Shown: in pieces, positions 35,701 to 46,579 of the stretch | Numbering within the stretch: position 1 is the stretch's first letter | Layout: every line of letters starts with the position of its first letter | Assembly: GCA_030549495.1 (NCBI GenBank) | Contig: JAUIRK010000365.1 | Coordinates: 357,661 to 421,660, forward strand | DNA: 64,000 nt | Reading direction: 5' to 3' | Origin: Nectonema munidae | Lineage: Eukaryota > Nematomorpha > Nectonematoida > Nectonematidae | Translations under genes and position numbers: made by a program | The notes under the pieces: model-generated | Seen by the model: only the letters and a program-made list of their open reading frames with translations | The model's database searches: none | Told to the model about the DNA's origin: nothing

Positions 35701-38556
35701 TGACATCCCTTATATCTGTTGTTCATCAAGAGCGAGAGAAAAATAAGCAGATTGCTGAATTTGATTCTTGACCTTCTCCTGAACAAATTTGCTAAGCTCA
35801 TCAACACGTCTAGCAACAGTTTGATGCGAGAGTGGATTTTTTCAAACTCACGAGCTGCATCTTTAAAGCCCATACTATGGCCTTTCCCATAGCTATTGCA
35901 CATCGCTTGTTGAGATCACCGTCAGAGAATGCCTTTTTTGATTTGGCCATCAAAAGTGATACATCATAAGAAGCAATGGTTGTAGAAGACGAAGACTTCA
36001 CTAATTGGAAAATCTTTTCTTGTGATTTGAGATCTTTGAGTAGGACTCGCCGCGCCTCACCAGTGTATTTATCCTAACCAGTGACATGAAGAGTGCTGTA
36101 ATGTCGTTGTACATTGTACTCTTTCACAACAGATATTATGTCATAACAAATTAAACATAAAACTCGACCACTTTGTTCTTTCCCCAAGAATCTCAATTCC
36201 CCCATCCCTTTAAACGGGCGTTTTTTCCCAAAAATTTTTTTTTTTTGGCCCCTATTAAAATATGGGGCAAAAATTAAAAAAAAAAAAAAAAAGTGATATA
36301 TATGAATAATTAAAAAAAAATTAAAAAAAAAAAAAATAAATTAAAATTCAATTTAAAATTAATTTAAAATAAAAAAAAAAATTTTTTTATAAAAAAAAAA
36401 AAAAAAAATTATAAAAAATTTTTAAATTTTTAAGGGTACGAAAAGCAACGGCCCGGGTGGGGGGGGGGGGGGGGGCGGGGCCGCCGGGCGGCGGGGGGGG
36501 GGCCCCTCCGATCTAGATCAAAAGCCTCGGGTATGACCCTGCACTATGAAGAGGCAAGAAGTCGGATTCCGATTTTTCAACCACTTGAAATCAGAGATGG
36601 AGTCGTTTCACCAGAATTGTGAAGACTAATAATCGTCTGCTTTCTTTTTCAATGCATCTTTCTTATTTAACCCTTTGAAGACCAAAATTTTGAAGACGAT
36701 TCGTCTGCCTTCTTTTTCAATGGAATTCTATATATTCAAAGCAGACGATTTTCATTTCTTGGAACACTGGTGCCTCACTGGTCCTCAAAGGGTTAAAGCA
36801 GAGAGTTTTCAATTTTCAGGTTCTCAAAGCGATTAGAATTCCTTCATTTCAATTGAGGGAAGTTGAGCGATAATAAAAAAGTAGTTTTTAAATGCATTCC
36901 TCACACACCATTATTTAATCTTTTCAAATTATTTGTTTAGGGCTTTCTGCATTCAAGTTAAATAGCAGATCCAACAGTTATGATGTATCCACTTTCAACT
37001 TTTATATCATTCCTTCTGTTCACAGCAGTAGGAGTTTGTTCCGTTGTGAAGTTGATTCACTGCAATTTCTCAGCCAACACAACTTTATTTTTGATAAGGC
37101 CATTTCAAAAGGAATTCCCTTCTGCAATTTGGCGGAAGCGAAAGCACTCTTTAATGTTGCTAGCATGTATCCGAGGCGTTATATCAAAAACTTTATTGGC
37201 AACCTTCAAGAAATTGCCTTATTCGAGGGTGTTAAATCCTGGCTAGGTGAACGTAATGGCAATGGGGTTGGAGAAACAGACGTCAAGGAAGAAAGTTCTT
37301 CATCACATCCCGAATTCATTGAAATTCCAATTTCTGAAGAAAATATAGGAGAAGGCGTGGATAAGGCTTTGTATATTCAAGCCTGCATTTACTTCCTTTT
37401 ATTGCGATTTCCTGAACAACTCAACGTTGAAGTTATCGCCGAAAACACTCTCAAGATTAGTCCTGGAAGAGGCAAATTCGAGAAAGAGGATAATAACTTC
37501 AAGAAGTTGGTAAACGAGTTTCATAACAAGGAAAAAGGCTTTTCTATTTTGATCGAGCATTTGTTAGCAAGTAGCAAACCAGTGATAGGCCACAATTGCA
37601 TGCTTGATATCCTGTACTTGTACGACTGCTTCTATGAATCTCTCCCACCAAGCTTTGCAGAATTTTGTTCCAAGATCAAATCTATCAACCTACAATGCTA
37701 CGACACCAAACTAATGATTCAAAAATGCAAGTGGAGTTTAATCAATATTAAATTGGATGATGACCAACACCTCAAGACCATGAAGTCTTTGTTAATCGCT
37801 TCAAAACACAATCTTTCGTCATTGTATTTCTTTTTGACTTCTTCCGAGTTTTTGATGTTCATCTCTAGTTCTCCTCTTTCCAAAACATTCAGCTCTAAAA
37901 CTAAGAAGTATGAGAATGTGAAGGCTCAAACCCTGCATGAAGCGGGATATGATTCCTACATAACGGGAGTTGTCTTTGCTAATCTGGTTCACTTTATGCG
38001 AAATCTGCACTTCTTTTCCCTCTCTTCCAAGTATGAAGATGTTTTGGTGCAGAAATTTAGCGAATATGACCCAGTCTTGCAACCTCTATCAAATTTAATT
38101 AACCTGCTCTCAGCCAACGCTTATTTCTGTAATATCTCGAATGCGTCTGACATTTGTGAGGTTCGCTCTGACATTCTCATAGTTTCGCCCAAGAGATTCT
38201 TTCTAAACTTCTTCTCCAAGTTTTCCGCTCTTGAAATCGAAGCGATAAAAGGCGTTGCGCGAAGAGGCAAAGTGACAGATGTGATCAAGATGAATGATGG
38301 TCGCAAGTTGGCCATTGCTCCTTCCAACTCTTACGACTTCAATGAATTTGTATCCACTCTTGGCACTCACCACAACATAAAGTCCGTCACGGCATCAAAC
38401 TGGTACAAGAAACAAGCTCAAAAAATTACTCTTTCTCGACTTCTCTTGCGCTTTGGAACGATGGCTTCCGTTGGTGTAACAATTTATGCTCTATATGCCA
38501 TCATTGTTAAGCGTCAAAATGTTTTCAAGACTCTTTCCAGAGGAAATCACGACTAA
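29712..38556 (+). CDS. PNLDC1: PNLDC1/Trimmer, PARN-like piRNA 3' exonuclease
   Basis: Two exons, 29712-29916 (donor GTATAT) and 36941-38556 (acceptor TTTAG), join in phase 1 to give 606 residues. The family is a DEDD 3'-5' exonuclease that trims pre-piRNAs on the mitochondrial outer surface. Catalytic residues are all present: D29 and E31 in AIDFEFTG, D291 in GHNCMLD, and H401 with D406 in HEAGYDSYITG. The splice restores QAGLSAF, matching human QIGLSVF, then NFYIIP matching NFYLFP. The C-terminus has one hydrophobic segment, about residues 573-591 (FGTMASVGVTIYALYAIIV), as in PNLDC1 and unlike PARN, which fits a tail anchor. A Gly/Ser/Glu-rich insert lies around 169-195. ATG 29712 has A at -3 and G at +4. 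AATAAA is at 38667. The gene looks intact. The 7 kb intron is packed with transposons. Confidence 0.94.
30042..30303. mobile_element. hAT-type MITE with perfect 8-bp target duplication
   Basis: The ends are CAGTGGCGGAT and ATCCGTCACTG, near-perfect inverted repeats, flanked on both sides by the identical 8-mer CACCAGAC (30034-30041 and 30304-30311). G runs of 15 or more bases lie near both ends. The perfect duplication suggests a fairly recent insertion. It sits early in the PNLDC1 intron. Confidence 0.9.
30380..30480 (-). repeat. tRNA-derived SINE copy, partly decayed
   Basis: TTTTCATCGAGAAAGCACAATT and GGAGGCTTGATGC are shared with the copy at 3491-3610. The tRNA-like part is lost or eroded. 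Confidence 0.5.
30857..30975. mobile_element. Fragment related to the 5802-6718 piggyBac-like element
   Basis: AACTTATTAATATCTGAGAA, a G run, a short AT-rich spacer, a C run and CAGCACTT follow in the same order as at 6620-6700, ending in ACTAATA without a clear TTAA. It is a decayed right-end fragment of the same family inside the PNLDC1 intron. Confidence 0.65.
32528..32580. mobile_element. Single end of an hAT-like element
   Basis: A C run is followed by ACGGCTGTACGCCCCTG, the complement of the CAGGGGCGTACAGCC type of hAT end. I could not find the partner end. Confidence 0.35.
33650..33995. mobile_element. hAT-type MITE
   Basis: It begins CATGGTTCCCTCTAAGCTGCGC, a start common to one hAT group, and contains several GCGCAG/TGCGCAG repeats. 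It ends near GCAACATTG. Flanks ATTGGAGT and GTCGGAGT match at 6 of 8 positions. Right-end similarity is weak, so the boundary is approximate. Confidence 0.5.
34812..36100 (-). pseudogene. hAT transposase fossil of the GTF2IRD2/ZBED5-like group
   Basis: Minus-strand frames follow the GTF2IRD2-type hAT transposase in order: ESYSKISSHKKRFSN and the Ser/Lys stretch near 36000, LLMAKSKKAFSDGDL near 35930, an interrupted CIVTDGAKSMTG near 35530, then a long open 223-codon part with CIIHQESLSSR, VNFIRGG, TVRWLSAGKCLQQFF and FLTDITQHLNKLNLSLQGRNQ. The left part runs into the short piggyBac MITE copy. Several breaks are present, so it is not functional. It lies antisense in the PNLDC1 intron. Confidence 0.85.
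36230..36510. repeat. Homopolymer and G/C tract
   Basis: A and T runs are followed by long G runs with GGGCGGCGG interruptions, immediately before the second copy of the duplicated lead-in at 36512. Like the tract at 17.2 kb it looks unreliable. Confidence 0.7.
36671..36792. mobile_element. Short piggyBac MITE
   Basis: Flanked by TTAA on both sides (36667-36670 and 36793-36796), with inverted ends CCCTTTGAAGACCA and TGGTCCTCAAAGGG that differ at one of 14 positions. The ends resemble those of the piggyBac element at 48170-50026 (GACCAG-containing). A second copy, part of the duplicated segment, lies at about 34732-34865 next to the hAT fossil. Confidence 0.8.
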
Positions 38557-38666
38557 TTACAACATCAGCGTGTTATAATGGGTTGTCCTTGTACGTTCTT
38601 TTAACTAATTTTTTTATTAAGAATTTGAATATTAAAGTTTTTTTTGTATAACTGCATCGCTATGTG

Positions 38667-38672
38667 AATAAA
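38667..38672 (+). promoter_or_regulatory. Polyadenylation signal AATAAA of PNLDC1
   Basis: AATAAA lies 110 bases after the PNLDC1 stop and is the first such motif downstream. Confidence 0.7.
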
Positions 38673-38883
38673 TGAAAGAAATTGGAGTATCAAAAGTTTT
38701 GTGTTTATCTTGAATCCATTCTTTAGCTCAAAAATGAGCTACATTTTTTCACCGCGAAATTCAAACATTTGAGTTGCCTAACTTGAGAGATTTTGGCATT
38801 GTATTATGTCCTTGTTCAGTTGGATTTGCGAGTTTTGTGCTTCAAAAACTTTTTTATCCTGTTTTTCTCTAACTTACTAAATT

Positions 38884-41800
38884 TTTCATATGATGCGAGA
38901 ACTAGTTTTGGTTAATCGAGGCGATCTCAATTTTTTATGCGTGATTCGCCCAAGTTACTTATATAATAATTCATCCTCTTGTAAAAGGATAAAAGAAGGT
39001 TTTGTTATCTTTCACTCTCAAAAGTTTAAAAACTGGAATGAGAATATAATTTGTAAAAGCTCTAACATTCTTCACGCATCTAAAAAGAAATTTTCTGGTT
39101 CTTTAAAATACAAAGTATCCTTTAAAAATGAATGGAAGGTGACTTACCCTATAAAAGAAGTCACCAATAACACGCTTATGTATTGCTGTATTCCATGTGG
39201 AAAACATTTAAGTTGCGGTCATCAGGGTCTGAAAGATGTGAAAGACCCTCTGTAGCACGCAATCGCATCAACAAGCCCAATCTTCTTGAAAAACTCAAAA
39301 AAGCCTTCTTTTACTAATCGTTGAGAATACGGAAAGTGTATTCTACAAAAAAGTTTTGACAGCAGAAATTATGGTAACAAACTTTTTAGTTCAGCATAAT
39401 TTGCCCATGGTCACTTCAGAGATCATCTTGCTCGCCTTTTCAGAAACATTTTCCCTGATAGTAAGATTGCTTCTTCATATGCATGTGCAAAAACAAAATC
39501 ATTTTCTATTACTAATAAAGCATTTCAACCTTATTATTATAGTGGAGTTGTTAATTTTTGTAAAAAAAAATCCTATTTAGTGTCGGAAATCATGGTTCAA
39601 ATGATAGTGGTGTTCAAAAAATGAATCCAGTCATGATAAAAGTATTAAATGTTGCTGAATCAAAAACAATATCAAACCATTTCTAGAGAATTTGTTCAAC
39701 TGAAGGAGAGAATGCAGGAAAGGCTTTCAAAATTTTTGAGCAGATTGACAATGCTTTTCAATCAGTTGGCATAATTGTGCTGGTTTGCGTGTTGATAACG
39801 CAAACGTAATGATTGGAAAACGGAATTCAATTGCTTCAAAATTTTTAGAGAAAAAATGAAAGTGAAGATCTTTGTGTAGACTGCTATTACTGGTTTGATA
39901 GAAGCACTAAACGAAAAGGGAAGCTTTTAGAATACTTTGAATTTTGTAACCAAGAATATCGTTCTGTTTTGAAGCACCTCTCGGTAAGATGGCTTTCTTT
40001 AGAAAAATGGACAGAAAGAGTCCTAAAAAATTATCCAAGCTTGAGATCATACTTTTTAAGGGAATCTTCCAACAATGAGCGTTTCAAAAGACTAAAATCA
40101 TAGTTTGACAATCCGTTGCTGGAACCTGCTTTGTTCTTCATGCAATCAACAATTAGTTTATTTACCAATTTTAATTTACTTCTTCAACGAGAAGAACCTT
40201 CGCTACATTTACTTAAATCTTCTATAGAAAATCTTGGAAGAAGAATTGCCTCAAGATTTTTGAAACCAACCACTTTAAAAAGCATCAATTCTGTATTGAA
40301 CCTCAATCTGTCTGATACTTCTGTTTTTATTTAATTCTGGAAAAATAACAGAAGAAAACTATAATAAATTCATTCAAGCTGCCCAAGTTTATTATAAAGA
40401 AGCGCTTTTGTATATTCAAAAAAAATTCCCAGTTGAAGACAAAGTAATAACATACATTAAACAAAACATTAGATTCACAGAGTTAAATACACAAATATCA
40501 AATAACTTCAGAATATCAACTTTTTCAAATTTTAATTAACAAAATTCCTTACCACATAGCCAACTTATACATACCACCAAAACAACAGCCAAACGTAACT
40601 GACAACCTTTACACTGCAGAAATTTTGAATTATTTATTAAAACATAAAAACATCATCATAGCGGGAGATGTGAACGCTCATTCCAAAACATGGTATCCAC
40701 CTTACACTGATAACAGAGGAGAGCAGATACTTGAACTTATACAGAAATCCAACGCAATGATCATCAATACAAACACACCATCATAAACTTGATCTTTGGC
40801 AAAAACATTTCATCTAACTGGTCACACAAACATATTGGAACACGATCAAAAACCTACAGAATAAAAAATCACACACAGATATAAATCGAAACATAAGTTT
40901 TAATGGAAAAACGAAAACACACAAATAGCAGAAGCGTTCAACAAGCAATTCACAAACATCCTACCAAAGCAAACTAACAAAACACTCAAAATATCAAATA
41001 AAACATTAAATCAACTGCCTAAGACTCACATAACCATTAACGAAAAAGAAGTATCAGAGGCACTTCATAACGCAAAATTTAGTAAAGCTCTAGTACCTGA
41101 CAACTTAACAAGTATACATCTTAAACACTTAGGTCCAATTGCTATTAACTTCGACATTTGACACAATTAACATTAACCTTCTCATTCATAAACTTGTTAA
41201 AAACACTAACATTAATGCTCAATACATTAAGTTTTTAGCAAACTACTTACGTGGAAGATACTTGTACACAGAGTACCAAAACAGTGAATCCCACATAAGA
41301 CACCCACATTCAGGCGTTCCACAACGTAGTTCACTTTCTCCTATCCTCTTTAACATTTACATGTCAGACATACCAACATCAAACAAGAATCAAATAAACC
41401 TAATCGCATACGCTGATGACATTACCATAACATCAACAAACTCAAGTACCGAATTAGCTCAAGAAAACATTCAATCTTATTTAAACAAGATAAACATATG
41501 TCTAAAACAAAATGATTTAATAATAATCAATACAGCAAACTCTCAATCAACACTTTTCACCCAAGCAAACACAGAACAAAACGCAATCTTACTATTGGCA
41601 AAACATTAATAAACACTGACAAAAGCCCCTAAAAATATTAGGATTAAAATTGGACCCCAAACTCACATACAACAAGCACGCGCAAAACAAACACTCATGA
41701 AAAAGCAAACAAAACTGTAAACATTATTAGAGCATTTTAAAACTGGCACAAAATGGGGGAAAAACAAAGAAATTCTCATCAATACCTACAAAATTATTAC

Positions 41801-43330
41801 ACGACCCATACTAGAATATGGATCCACAATACGGGGATCTGCTATATCTCACACTAACTTAAAAAATATACAAACAATTCAAAACAAAACACTGCGTTTA
41901 GCAACAGGTAACACCGTGGACACTAACACCCAACATCTTCACACAGAAAGATCCATACTTCCTCTCAAAGAACACATTAATTTACACGCGTTTAACTTGA
42001 GAGCCAAAGCAGCACAAAAACATCACCCATTAAACAAGTTCTACCGCGCTCAAAAACCACACAGGCACATGGAAAATACTATATTTCAAGACAACGAACT
42101 TATCTTTTATGACACATGTCAAAACAAAGAAGACAATCAAAATCAAACATGCGTCAACAAAGCAATACACACACAAGCGGTAACCGACTATCTCTCCCCA
42201 CTCAAACATAACAAGCTCATAAATATTCCTCCACCAAAAATCGACACATATGAAGAAACACTATCAATTAAATTAAGACATACACTTGCTCAACTTAGAG
42301 CCAACAAGTCACCATTGCTCCGTGAATATCTTCACAAGATAAATCCAAAAACACATACAAATCCACTCTGTCCAGTTTGCAATCAACACTCATCATTTAT
42401 TTAACTGCGCACATATTTTCACGACACTCAAACCCATTCACTTATGGCCAAAGCCATGCAAAATAGTTAACCTACTTACTTTGTGGGGAAACCGTTTAGC
42501 AGAAGCTTGGATCTAACTCATTTACATGTATTATATATCATATTATTATTATAAATAGATAGATATTATTTCTAGCCATATGTAGAAGCCTTCACAGTAC
42601 CTTATGGTGGATTTTTGCGGGTTGGCTGAAATTACACTGGTTTATCGCTGCTGCTGCGAAAGTGTAACAAAATTCTACACTTTTCCATGAGAGTATTTGT
42701 TTTTATGGAAATACTCTCTCAGTTTAAACAAAGCCTTGTTTTGAACTGATAGATTATACTCATATAAAGATAGTATACTCTAGGGGCTAACAACAACAAC
42801 AAAAGTGAATGTTCTCAAGTTGAATTTTTTCTTGAAAAGTTTTCGAACCAAATTTTTATAAAAAGTATCAACCATGACTCATTGTCGAAGAATTTGTCGA
42901 TTACCAATCTTTATCTGTTGATGAAATTGGAAATAATGCTTGGATTGAAGCAGAAATAGTGATGAGTTTTGATGATGGAGGCCAAAAAATTTTTCATTAT
43001 CGAATAGATGTTTTATGGCACTACATTGCTAAAATGAAAATTCCTGGAACTTTAACAGCCAGATTTAAAATTCTTCCTTCCGTTGCTACTTTGGTTCTCT
43101 TTTAAAATCTTTTGGTCTTTCCCGTTCTTGAAAGACTATTTAGCATTATAAAGAAAAATAAAACAGATACCCGATCTTCTTTGAAGTTAGATGGTGCGCT
43201 CTATGAAAGCAAATAACCCAGAAAAAGAAAATAATTGTTATGATTGGAGACCAGACGAAGAATTGCTTAAACTTTCAAAAAAATGCAACTGTAATATGCA
43301 AACTGAAAAATGTCAGAATTCTTATTAGTT
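38884..43330 (+). pseudogene. hAT-type transposase fossil split by a LINE
   Basis: Left part, 38884 to about 40440, reads in several frames as a transposase of the kind with a CCIPCGK zinc-finger-like motif, VTNFLVQHNLPM, LSVRWLSLEKWTERVLKNYPSLRSYF, PLLEPALFFMQSTISLFTNFN and LLQREEPSLHLL. After the LINE, from about 42806, the same type of protein continues with CSQVEFFLEKFSNQ, FVDYQSLS, WHYIAKMKIPG and ERLFSIIKKNKTDTRSSLKLDG, the hAT dimerisation region. Many frame changes show that it is an old copy. It lies just downstream of PNLDC1 on the same strand. Confidence 0.75.
40441..42804 (+). mobile_element. 5'-truncated jockey/CR1-like LINE
   Basis: Frames in order give the end of the AP-type endonuclease (ANLYIPPKQ, then AGDVNAHSKTWYPPYTDNRG), the reverse transcriptase (HSGVPQRSSLSPILFNIYMSDIP and the catalytic YADD with ITITSTNS) and the C-terminal domain with CPVCNQHSS and LWPKPCKIVNLLTLW. 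The element has several frameshifts and no N-terminal part. It ends in an ACAAC-rich tail at about 42789-42804. Codon use is markedly A/C-rich and unlike the surrounding genes. It is inserted into the hAT fossil, whose sequence resumes after the tail. Confidence 0.9.
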
Positions 43331-43339
43331 TATTTGTTC

Positions 43340-45420
43340 TTCAATAAATACTTTTTGAACTTTAATTATAATAATAATATCGCTATTTTGTGTCAATTCA
43401 AAAAAAGTCAAATACACATGATAATATTTGTTTTTTGAACAATAACTATGCAAAACAATTCATTTCTCCCGATTTTTCCCATATAAAGCTGAAAATCTCT
43501 AGATTTTAATAATTTTAGGTTGTCAGGTATGCGCATATGGCAAAAGAAAGCCTATAAAATTTTTTTAATTAAAAGTTCTCCTTCGTACTTTTCCATGGGT
43601 ACTGAATCTGAATTTTAGAACTTTAGATTTCTTTGCCATAAAATGTAAAAATATTGAAATTTTATAGTTTCTTTGTTTAGAAGCTTAGAAACGTATCTAT
43701 AACTTAACAATGCTCTCCTCTTTATAGCAAAAACTTAATTATTACGCTAAGTGAAGGGAGTAAGTACATTCTATCTCATATTAGAGAAAAGCTACAATTT
43801 TATATTTATGTTTTCAAGTTAAAATAGTATATATGAATAAAATGACATTTTTATCCCTTTTCAATTGACTTTTGGGGTCAATGAAATATCACGCTTTTTT
43901 AAGGAAATTCGTAAACTTCCTTCTTTTCTATAATAAATTTACAGGCAGTTTTTTGTTTTAAGATGTCAAAATGCCCTGATGCTATCTTCTATAAAATAAT
44001 TGATGATGAAAAAGCAATCAGCAACTATAATCTATCTAAAAAAGTTGTCCCCTTCAATCCTTGTGTCAGTCTACGAAGTCTTTTAACTAAACGGTTAACC
44101 TTTGCGAACATTGCAAATGCTATCAAAATATTTGAGAATCTAATGACCCAAATTGTGAAAGAAGTTCTTAAATGTCTTTTGATTTGATGAAGGCATTCTC
44201 TTGTTACCAAGAAATTCATGCTGAAAGGAAAAAGAAGCTGACTGGAAGCTTTACGTTGTCCACTGCGCGCGACACATCGACTAACTATACAATACGATTT
44301 TGTATGCAGGGTTTGAGAGTCGGAATCGGTATCTAATAAAATTGAGAAGTCCAGGAATGGAGTCGTGTAAGAGTAAAAAATAATTTTTGAAGTATATTTT
44401 AAATAAAGGAAAAAAAAGTTAAAATTTTTTGTATGCATTGAAAAGTGAAGAGTGTTTAATGCATTTGCTCTAGTTACTACCATTTCCTTCTATGTATGAA
44501 TGTACTTCAGTTTATGAACTTCAAAAACTTTCGAACCTTGATGAAGTTCGTAGAGGTGAAATATTGCTATACATATTTTTTTCTAAAAAATCGCGAAATT
44601 TTGTATTTCTTGTTTATTTTTTAGAGCAATTTTATCATCTTAAGTATAATATCAATTCATTTTTGGGTTTTTGAAACACATTTGAGTTCTGTTTGAACAG
44701 ACATCTATATTTTCCCATCTTCTATATTGATGAGTTGTATTTTGCCTATGACAACAAATGAATTAATTTGCGCTAATTGTTTACTATGGAAAAGATATTC
44801 TTGAAACAAAATAACCATCGTTCATTTTTAGAGAAAGCTCAGTGTGTCTGTGTGTCAATGAATGCAAGTTTTGATCGCTACATATGGAAGAACTTGAGAT
44901 GTTTCTAACTATAGCACAAGTGATATGTCCTTTTTAGCCTGGAATAAAGAGAAGAAGAAGATTTTAAAAATTATAACAGAAAATATACACATTCACAAGT
45001 AGATGAATTATAAAAAACATACAAGAAAAGAAGATTTTCAAAAAAATGAGGTCCAAAACGTGGTGAAACTTTTACCATCGAGGTTAGGTGTACAGCTCTG
45101 TGCAAAGATAACAACAAGCTTATAGATTTTTAGTAATTCAATAAACTAACATTAACATAGTTTATTTAATCAAAGTAAACTTTAAGCAAAAACAATACAA
45201 AGATTTATTTTGTATAAAGCATAAATATATGATCAAACTTGGAGTCAAAGGGAGTATTTGAAATGCACGTACACTATTGAGCTTTCCAGCTTAACATATA
45301 ATAAAATTTAGTAATACAAATTTGCTATTGTTACGTCTAATAGACATTTAAACTTTTTTTTAAACTCTCCAAAAATGTTTACTTCCTTTTAACCATCTTC
45401 ATCCGCGGATCATTTAAGTT
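43340..45420. other. Interval with weak coding signals only
   Basis: ATG 43963 opens 74 codons (SKCPDAIFYKIIDDEKAISN...). A second frame from 44171 continues with MSFDLMKAFSCYQEIHAERKK. They could be a frame-shifted or spliced unknown gene, or chance. No family is recognised. The rest is AT-rich and featureless. Confidence 0.25.
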
Positions 45421-45636
45421 TCAACATCCGCAATTTTCAAACATCTTATTTTTTCTATATTCCACAATGTTATTTCGGAATTTTTCAATTCCGTCTATTA
45501 GTTTCAAATCATTTAATCCACGTCTAATATTCTTTTTCGTTTTTCCAACTTGTAGAGATTTTTCTAAGAATAACAAATAAATGTTGAGTTTAGCCATGCG
45601 GAGAAATGGCATGCACACCTCTATCTCTACACACAA
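45421..45636 (-). CDS. Exon-like ORF, inverted partial copy at 51208
   Basis: The minus-strand frame follows an acceptor-like TTTTGTGTGTAG and reads VCMPFLRMAKLNIYLLFLEK, then GKTKKNIRRGLND, ending in FENCGC and a stop. About 190 bases, starting at GAGGTGTGCATGCC, are nearly identical to 51236-51405 on the plus strand, and similarity ends near GAATATAGAAAA. The protein is not recognised. It may be a terminal exon of a host gene or part of an unidentified repeat. Confidence 0.35.
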   Translation of the reverse strand: MCVEIEVCMPFLRMAKLNIYLLFLEKSLQVGKTKKNIRRGLNDLKLIDGIEKFRNNIVEYRKNKMFENCGC

Positions 45637-45694
45637 AAATAAAATTACATTTTTTCTAATGAGAGAGAATTAACTTTTTGTTTACAATGCCATT

Positions 45695-45790
45695 TTTTGA
45701 GCCTAGTGGTAAGAACGTGGGGTCTCAATCCAGAGAATCTGATATTATGGAAGTTTATTCTTTCCTTGGACGCGATACCGAGAACTAAAA
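45695..45790 (+). repeat. tRNA-like SINE fragment
   Basis: GAGCCTAGTGGTAAGAACGTGG resembles a tRNA 5' half with an A box, followed at tRNA-like distance by a weak B box. It is too divergent to be called a tRNA gene. Confidence 0.4.
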
Positions 45791-46072
45791 AAAGATTAGA
45801 GCAGTACAGATACATGATGTGCTAAAATTAATAAACATTCTTACCACCCCCCAATCTAAACAAAGACGCTCTTAAAAATGGATTCCTATTTTGCGAATCC
45901 ATCTACCATAAGTAGACTCCTTTTAAAATTAAAGTATTAATAGTAATAAAAAAAAATTAAAAAAAGTATATATTTGTTTGCGTCCATTTTGCAAATAAAA
46001 AATTCCTGCTATAACAAATTGCAAACACATACACTCTATTATAAGATTGGCATACGCAATCCGTTTATCATA

Positions 46073-46095
46073 TAGGTTGGCGACCCCTGGACTCT
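46073..46095. mobile_element. Single hAT-like end
   Basis: GGTTGGCGACCCCTGG is the complement of the common hAT end CCAGGGGTCGCCAACC. I could not find the partner end. Confidence 0.35.
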
Positions 46096-46565
46096 TCTAT
46101 ATAACAATTTTTCAGGAGAAAGTGCATCAACTACCAAGCCATTTGCTGGACGGATTCAGAAGGAATTAAATTTTAATACTTTTCTGAAAGAAAACTTCAA
46201 AATCCTACTCTCTTATTTTTGATCAAAATTGTGAAGTTCTAAAACATGGAAGTAACGTAAACAAACACTCACGTTTAATCCGCACTATTTACCAGAATTA
46301 AAGCTGTTGGTTTCCTACGTAAACAGAATTTAACCTCTAGGAACTAAAGTTTCAAGCAATTTTTAGGAAACTCGCGCTATGAAAACGGATTGTGACACAA
46401 ATTTCAAAAATATATTGTCTTTTGCTTTCAAAATACATAAATGTTGTTTATTAGTTTAGACTTTAGAGTGATGAATAGTAAAGGGACAATTTACAAGCAT
46501 CAAAAACTTACCCAAAATATCCCTCTTTTCTTTTTCCTTGGTAATAAATTTATGCATATACACAC

Positions 46566-46571
46566 TTTATT
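46566..46571 (-). promoter_or_regulatory. Polyadenylation signal on the minus strand
   Basis: TTTATT on the plus strand gives AATAAA on the minus strand, 8 bases after the TGA of the secreted-protein gene. This implies a very short 3' UTR. Confidence 0.6.
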
Positions 46572-46579
46572 CAAACATT

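Larger units (their letters stand above)
34339..36829. repeat. Imperfect tandem duplication inside the PNLDC1 intron
   Basis: TCTAGATCAAAAGCCTCGGG occurs at 34339 and 36512. A segment of about 270 bases starting AAGTCGGATTCCGATTTTTC occurs at 34624-34907 and 36559-36829. The copies are nearly identical, but the first has several extra single bases and both have different spacing to the lead-in motif. Between the copies lie the hAT fossil and a G/C and A/T homopolymer tract (36230-36510). This could be a real duplication or two versions of one locus joined by the assembler. Confidence 0.75.

Noticed and set aside
36980-37246. 88-codon ORF with a signal-peptide-like start
   Set aside because: It is a shifted frame over the start of PNLDC1 exon 2. 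The in-frame reading extends the PNLDC1 homology back to the acceptor at 36940.
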